Part shown: positions 6,837 through 9,752 of the stretch, one piece after another
Position numbering within the stretch: position 1 is the first letter of the stretch
How the letters are laid out: each line of letters starts with the position of its first letter
Source: Helicobacteraceae bacterium
GTDB lineage: Bacteria > Campylobacterota > Campylobacteria > Campylobacterales > SZUA-545
Direction of reading: 5' to 3'
Assembly (NCBI GenBank): GCA_031273735.1
Contig: JAISRI010000056.1
Span: forward strand, 1 to 9,752
Length of the DNA: 9,752 nucleotides
Made by a program: the position numbers and the translations under genes
Notes under the pieces: model-generated
Database searches by the model: none
The model's input: only the letters and a program-made list of their open reading frames with translations
What the model was told of the DNA's origin: nothing

Positions 6837-8546
6837 ATGGGCGGCTTTCGCGTCGCCTTAGCGCAGATAAACGCCGTCGTGGGCGATACGGCGCGAAATA
6901 CGGAAGAGATCGTCGCGAAAATCAAAAAGGGCAGGGCGCTTGGCGTCGATCTGATCGTCTTTCCCGAACTTGCCGTTACGGGCTATCCGCCTGAGGATCT
7001 CTTGTATAAGCCCGATTTTATAGCCAAAAACGAAGCGGCGATCAAAACGATCGCTCGCGAAACAAAAGGGATCGCCGCTATTGTAGGCTTTGTCGATCGT
7101 AAGACGGATATTTTCAACGCCGCCGCCGTGATCGACGACGGCGAAATTAAGGCGATCTATCGCAAACGAAGTTTGCCAAACTACGGCGTTTTCGACGAGG
7201 AGCGCTACTTTACGGCGGGCGATCGTAATCTTGCGCTATCGATCGGCGGTTTTAAATTGGGCGTTTTGATATGCGAAGATCTTTGGAACGGCGCGTTGGA
7301 TTCTACGCTGTGCGCTCTCGACGCTCTTATCGTTATTAACGCTTCGCCGTTTAGCGCCTCCAAAAACGCGGCGCGAAGCGATCTGCTCTCTTCGCGCGCG
7401 CGCGATTTACGATCGTTTATTCTTTACGTCAATCTAGTCGGAGCGCAGGACGAGCTTGTTTTTGACGGAGCAAGCGCGATTTACGATCCGAGAGGAAACA
7501 GAGCGGCGCTGGCTAAGATTTTCGAGGAGGATATGCTTGTTTGCGATCTGGATTTAGAGGATAGCTTTCGCGTTCGCCTAAAAGACGGGCGCGTCCGCGC
7601 AATGCGTCGCGGCGCTCTTAGCGAAACGAACGAGGTCGAACTAAACGCGGTTAATCGACAAAAACCGCCTTTAACGCCGCGATCGACGCAGCCGCTGGAG
7701 CAAGACGCGGCAATCTATGCGGCGCTGAAGATCGCCCTTAAAGATTACGCCCGTAAAAACGGCTTTACAAAAGCGGTTTTGGGAATAAGCGGCGGGGTGG
7801 ATAGCGCGCTTGTAGCCGCGATCGCCGCCGACGCTCTAGGTTGCGACAACATACTTGGCGTTTTAATGCCTTCGCCATATAGCTCGGCGCAAAGCGTCGC
7901 GGACGCTTTGGAGCTTGCGAAAAATCTGAACGTTCAAACGGAAACGATAGCGATCGACGCGCTGATGTTCGCCTTTGAAAACGCGCTTAAGCCGCAATTC
8001 GAGGGCAAAGCGCGCGATCTAACCGAAGAGAACTTGCAGGCGCGTATTCGCGGCACGTTACTAATGGCGCTTAGCAATAAGTTTGGCTATCTTGTCCTTT
8101 CTACGGGAAACAAGAGCGAATTGAGCGTGGGCTATTCGACGCTTTACGGCGATTTGTGCGGCGGTTTCGCGCCGATCAAGGACGTTTTGAAGACCAAAGT
8201 TTACGATCTCTGTCGCTATCGCAACTCTATAAGCGCGGCAATACCGCAAAATGTCTTGACGAAACCGCCCAGCGCGGAGCTACGCGAAAATCAAAAAGAT
8301 TCTGACGAGTTGCCCGATTACGAGTTGTTGGACGAGCTGATTAGGCTATATATAGAGGAAGATTTTAGCCTAAGCGAGATCGACGCGAAGGGTTACGATC
8401 CGCAGATTACGCGCAAGGTGGTCGCTCTTGTTCAACGCAATGAATACAAGCGTTCCCAAGCGCCCGTCGGCGCTAAAATTAGCGATCGCGCTTTTGGCAG
8501 AGATCGTAGAATGCCAATTTCAAACGGGTACGACGAACTAATTTGA
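6837..8546 (+). CDS. nadE: Glutamine-dependent NAD+ synthetase
   Basis: This 569-residue enzyme performs the last step of NAD+ synthesis: deamido-NAD+ is adenylylated with ATP and amidated, with ammonia taken from glutamine. The N-terminal nitrilase-type glutaminase domain (about 1-265) shows the catalytic triad E44 (FPELAVTGYPPEDLL), K110 (YRKRSLPNYGVFDE) and C146 (LICEDLW). The C-terminal synthetase domain (about 285-569) has the PP-loop GISGGVDSAL at 316-325, STGNKSELSVGYSTLYGD at 422-439 and KPPSAELRENQKDSDELPDY after it. Length and domains are normal for the two-domain family. The start lies one base after the cyclase stop and has no obvious Shine-Dalgarno, so it probably relies on coupling to upstream translation. 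No functional link to pili is implied; it is likely a housekeeping gene carried at the operon end. No hairpin terminator follows. Confidence 0.96.
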   Translation: MGGFRVALAQINAVVGDTARNTEEIVAKIKKGRALGVDLIVFPELAVTGYPPEDLLYKPDFIAKNEAAIKTIARETKGIAAIVGFVDRKTDIFNAAAVIDDGEIKAIYRKRSLPNYGVFDEERYFTAGDRNLALSIGGFKLGVLICEDLWNGALDSTLCALDALIVINASPFSASKNAARSDLLSSRARDLRSFILYVNLVGAQDELVFDGASAIYDPRGNRAALAKIFEEDMLVCDLDLEDSFRVRLKDGRVRAMRRGALSETNEVELNAVNRQKPPLTPRSTQPLEQDAAIYAALKIALKDYARKNGFTKAVLGISGGVDSALVAAIAADALGCDNILGVLMPSPYSSAQSVADALELAKNLNVQTETIAIDALMFAFENALKPQFEGKARDLTEENLQARIRGTLLMALSNKFGYLVLSTGNKSELSVGYSTLYGDLCGGFAPIKDVLKTKVYDLCRYRNSISAAIPQNVLTKPPSAELRENQKDSDELPDYELLDELIRLYIEEDFSLSEIDAKGYDPQITRKVVALVQRNEYKRSQAPVGAKISDRAFGRDRRMPISNGYDELI

Positions 8547-8563
8547 GAAGAGTTTGTCCAAAG

Positions 8564-8577
8564 TTGATTTGTATCAA
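8564..8577 (+). promoter_or_regulatory. FNR-type operator, TTGAT-N4-ATCAA
   Basis: The sequence TTGATTTGTATCAA is a perfect match to the consensus site of FNR-family regulators. Its centre (8570.5) is about 41-42 bases ahead of the transcription start expected from the -10 at 8601-8606, the classic class II activator position overlapping -35. The hexamer at the -35 place (AGCAAA, 8578-8583) is a poor match to TTGACA, which fits dependence on an activator. The probable binder is the regulator encoded just downstream, whose recognition helix has E-x-x-S-R. Confidence 0.82.
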
Positions 8578-8600
8578 AGCAAAATTATGAGGCAAGGCAA

Positions 8601-8606
8601 TATAAT
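8601..8606 (+). promoter_or_regulatory. Consensus -10 element TATAAT
   Basis: This is an exact sigma-70-type -10 hexamer, 17 bases after the nominal -35 position and 23 bases after the end of the FNR-type operator. Transcription would begin near 8612-8613. It directly abuts an in-frame ATG at 8607, which would then lie upstream of the mRNA start. Confidence 0.72.
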
Positions 8607-8630
8607 ATGAAAAAACACGGCGGTACGTTT

Positions 8631-9290
8631 ATGTCGAGTATTGAAACGATGAGGACTTGCCCGCTCTTTTTATCGCTTGGCGAATTAGATCGGACGGCGT
8701 TGTTAAGTTTGTTAAAGCCAAAGAAGCTGCATAGCGGCGAAATACTCTTTTATGAGAACGAGACTATGGATCGGATATATTTTCTGGTGCATGGTCGCGT
8801 GAAATCATATAAGGTTAATCGTTTTGACAACGAGATATTTCTCTTTTGGCAAAACGAAAGCGGATTGATCACTTTATACTCTCCGCGATCGGAAGAAACT
8901 GTGCTACGCTATTTTAGTAACGTAGAAAGTATAGGCGATTCGTTAGTCGCTTACGCCGATAGAAGTCGGCTAGACGCTCTATGCGAAGAGAATCGGGAGA
9001 TCGAACATTTTTTATATAAAATGTTTGCGGAACGATTCTTTTTGTTAAAGCATATTATTTCGCGCGATTTAGTCTATGATAGCGCGGCAAAAGTCGCTAA
9101 TATGATAGTTACTAGATTGGACGATTTTAACGCATATAAAAAGCAAGAGATCGCCTATATGCTGAACATTCAGCCCGAAACGCTCTCTAGGATACTAACA
9201 AAGATCAAAAGAGAGGGTATTATAGAGGAGAAAGGCGGCGTTACGACGATTAAAGATCGCGATAAACTTAGAGCCATTTACGAAACGTAG
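8631..9290 (+). CDS. Crp/Fnr-family transcriptional regulator (FNR-box-reading type)
   Basis: This 219-residue dimeric DNA-binding regulator has a cyclic-nucleotide-binding-fold sensor (about 12-115, with HSGEILFYENETMDRIYFLV), a long dimerisation helix (about 120-148) and a winged helix-turn-helix (about 150-210). The recognition helix reads PETLSRILTKI: E183, S186 and R187 form the E-x-x-S-R signature that reads TTGAT half-sites in FNR, matching the operator upstream. Only two cysteines are present (C10, C118), so it lacks the four-cysteine set of an FNR-type [4Fe-4S] sensor; a DNR/NssR-like role responding to nitrogen oxides is possible but unproven. An upstream in-frame ATG at 8607 would add 8 residues, but a consensus -10 ends at 8606, so I prefer ATG 8631, which has GGCGG at 8619-8623. 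It is followed 9 bp later by a sensor gene. Confidence 0.9.
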   Translation: MSSIETMRTCPLFLSLGELDRTALLSLLKPKKLHSGEILFYENETMDRIYFLVHGRVKSYKVNRFDNEIFLFWQNESGLITLYSPRSEETVLRYFSNVESIGDSLVAYADRSRLDALCEENREIEHFLYKMFAERFFLLKHIISRDLVYDSAAKVANMIVTRLDDFNAYKKQEIAYMLNIQPETLSRILTKIKREGIIEEKGGVTTIKDRDKLRAIYET

Positions 9291-9293
9291 GAG
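9289..9293 (+). promoter_or_regulatory. Shine-Dalgarno AGGAG fixing a GTG start
   Basis: AGGAG overlaps the TAG stop of the Crp/Fnr gene and lies 6 bases before GTG 9300. It supports the GTG as the start of the last gene, in a frame that then stays open to the window edge. Confidence 0.7.
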
Positions 9294-9299
9294 TTTGAG

Positions 9300-9752
9300 G
9301 TGGATCAAGACATTACCAAACGTCTGATCGCCGTCGATTTGGCTATCGTAATCTGCGCGTGCGCGTTTTTGATTGCCGCGATTTTATTAAATCAAAAAGG
9401 AAGCGCGGATAATTTCACAAGCGACGTTTTAGAGCGCCAGCGTATGCTTTCGCAAAAGATCGCAAAAGAGGCTTACGCTTTATTTGCGCAGGATCGGCGC
9501 AATTTTGAAGAGCTAGATGGAGCTTTGATCGAGTTTCAAGAGGATATGGATCGTTTGCGCTTTGGCGACGAACTCCGCGGTATCAAACCGATGCAAGGCG
9601 AACGGACGGCGGCGCGGCTGGGACAAATTACGAAAGAGTGGTTTGATTATAACGCAAGCGTTCGCGCTCTTTTGGAAGCCAAAACAAAGATCGAGTCCGC
9701 CGCTTTGCAATTAAACAGGCAAAGCGTCAAAATGTTGGCGCTTGGAGATTCG
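9300..9752 (+). CDS. Membrane sensor with PilJ/NarX-type N-terminal domain (3' partial)
   Basis: The frame opens at GTG 9300 behind AGGAG and has 151 codons without a stop to the right edge, so only the N-terminus is seen. A membrane helix spans about residues 9-30. After it come DVLERQRMLSQKIAKEA (about 42-58) and further amphipathic helices. The R-Q-R-M-L-S-Q element is typical of the 'type IV pili methyl-accepting chemotaxis transducer N-terminal' (PilJ) domain, related to the nitrate/nitrite-sensing domain of NarX/NarQ. A second membrane helix and the output domain should lie beyond the window; this could be a histidine kinase, chemoreceptor or GGDEF protein. It is 9 bp after the Crp/Fnr gene and probably co-transcribed from the FNR-type promoter. 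Ligand identity is inference. Confidence 0.8.
   Translation, partial: MDQDITKRLIAVDLAIVICACAFLIAAILLNQKGSADNFTSDVLERQRMLSQKIAKEAYALFAQDRRNFEELDGALIEFQEDMDRLRFGDELRGIKPMQGERTAARLGQITKEWFDYNASVRALLEAKTKIESAALQLNRQSVKMLALGDS

Larger units (their letters stand above)
8547..8630 (+). other. Intergenic promoter region between nadE and the Crp/Fnr gene
   Basis: This is the only sizeable non-coding stretch in the window. It is more AT-rich than its surroundings. It holds an FNR-type palindrome, a consensus -10 and, if the regulator starts at 8631, a short leader. I see no stem followed by a T-run, so transcription from nadE may read into the regulator. Confidence 0.7.

Noticed and set aside
7393..7404. 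(CG)6 alternating run, possible Z-DNA or simple repeat
   Set aside because: It encodes the ordinary Ser-Arg-Ala-Arg stretch of NadE, is only 12 bp long and fits the local codon use.
8547..8606. Possible Rho-independent terminator after nadE
   Set aside because: The only inverted repeat is the AT-rich FNR-type palindrome with 5-bp arms and no following T-run; it is better explained as an operator.
9513..9710. 65-codon minus-strand frame at the right end
   Set aside because: The plus-strand frame from GTG 9300 is open, has a good Shine-Dalgarno and matches the PilJ domain family, so this is its shadow.

Overview
This window reads as chromosomal DNA of a Gram-negative, probably free-living or gut-associated member of the Campylobacterota (Epsilonproteobacteria). 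That placement rests on protein resemblance from memory: the secretin, the ExeA-like ATPase, the membrane-anchored TPR protein and the GspE-type ATPase look like the MSHA-type pilus locus of Sulfurimonas-like bacteria. The base composition looks roughly balanced, so it is not a low-GC Campylobacter or Helicobacter. All genes are on the + strand and almost no DNA is non-coding.

Region 1 (1-5570) is an MSHA/type IV pilus (or type II secretion-like) assembly operon already under way at the left edge. It holds the end of a PilP/GspC/MshK-like periplasmic protein, the secretin MshL, the AAA ATPase MshM, an MshN-like TPR protein with one membrane anchor, a small exported protein of unknown function, and the extension ATPase MshE with an N-terminal MshEN cyclic-di-GMP-binding domain. 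The order K-L-M-N-E matches the Vibrio msh locus except for the small exported protein between N and E. Junctions are overlaps or gaps of at most 9 bp, which implies one transcript.

Region 2 (5567-8546) continues the transcript. Where mshG (inner-membrane platform) would be expected after mshE, there is instead a response-regulator diguanylate cyclase (REC-PAS-like-GGEEF with an intact inhibitory RxxD site), overlapping mshE by 4 bp. One base after it comes nadE, a full-length glutamine-dependent NAD+ synthetase. The ATPase has near-consensus c-di-GMP-binding motifs and the overlapping gene makes c-di-GMP, so the two together look like a local input-to-pilus-motor switch.

Region 3 (8547-9752) is a separate unit. 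A perfect FNR-type palindrome (TTGAT-N4-ATCAA) lies 23 bp upstream of a perfect TATAAT, the geometry of a class II activated promoter. It drives a Crp/Fnr-family regulator whose recognition helix carries the E-x-x-S-R signature expected to read TTGAT half-sites, so autoregulation is likely. The -10 element abuts the first possible ATG of that regulator, so the true start is probably 24 bp downstream. The regulator is followed, with a good Shine-Dalgarno, by the beginning of a membrane sensor with a PilJ/NarX-type ligand domain that runs off the right edge. This pair may respond to nitrate, nitrite or nitric oxide.

Across the whole window the palindrome CGATCG is strongly over-represented (about 30 copies by hand count). 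No RNA genes, mobile elements, CRISPR arrays or clear Rho-independent terminators were seen.
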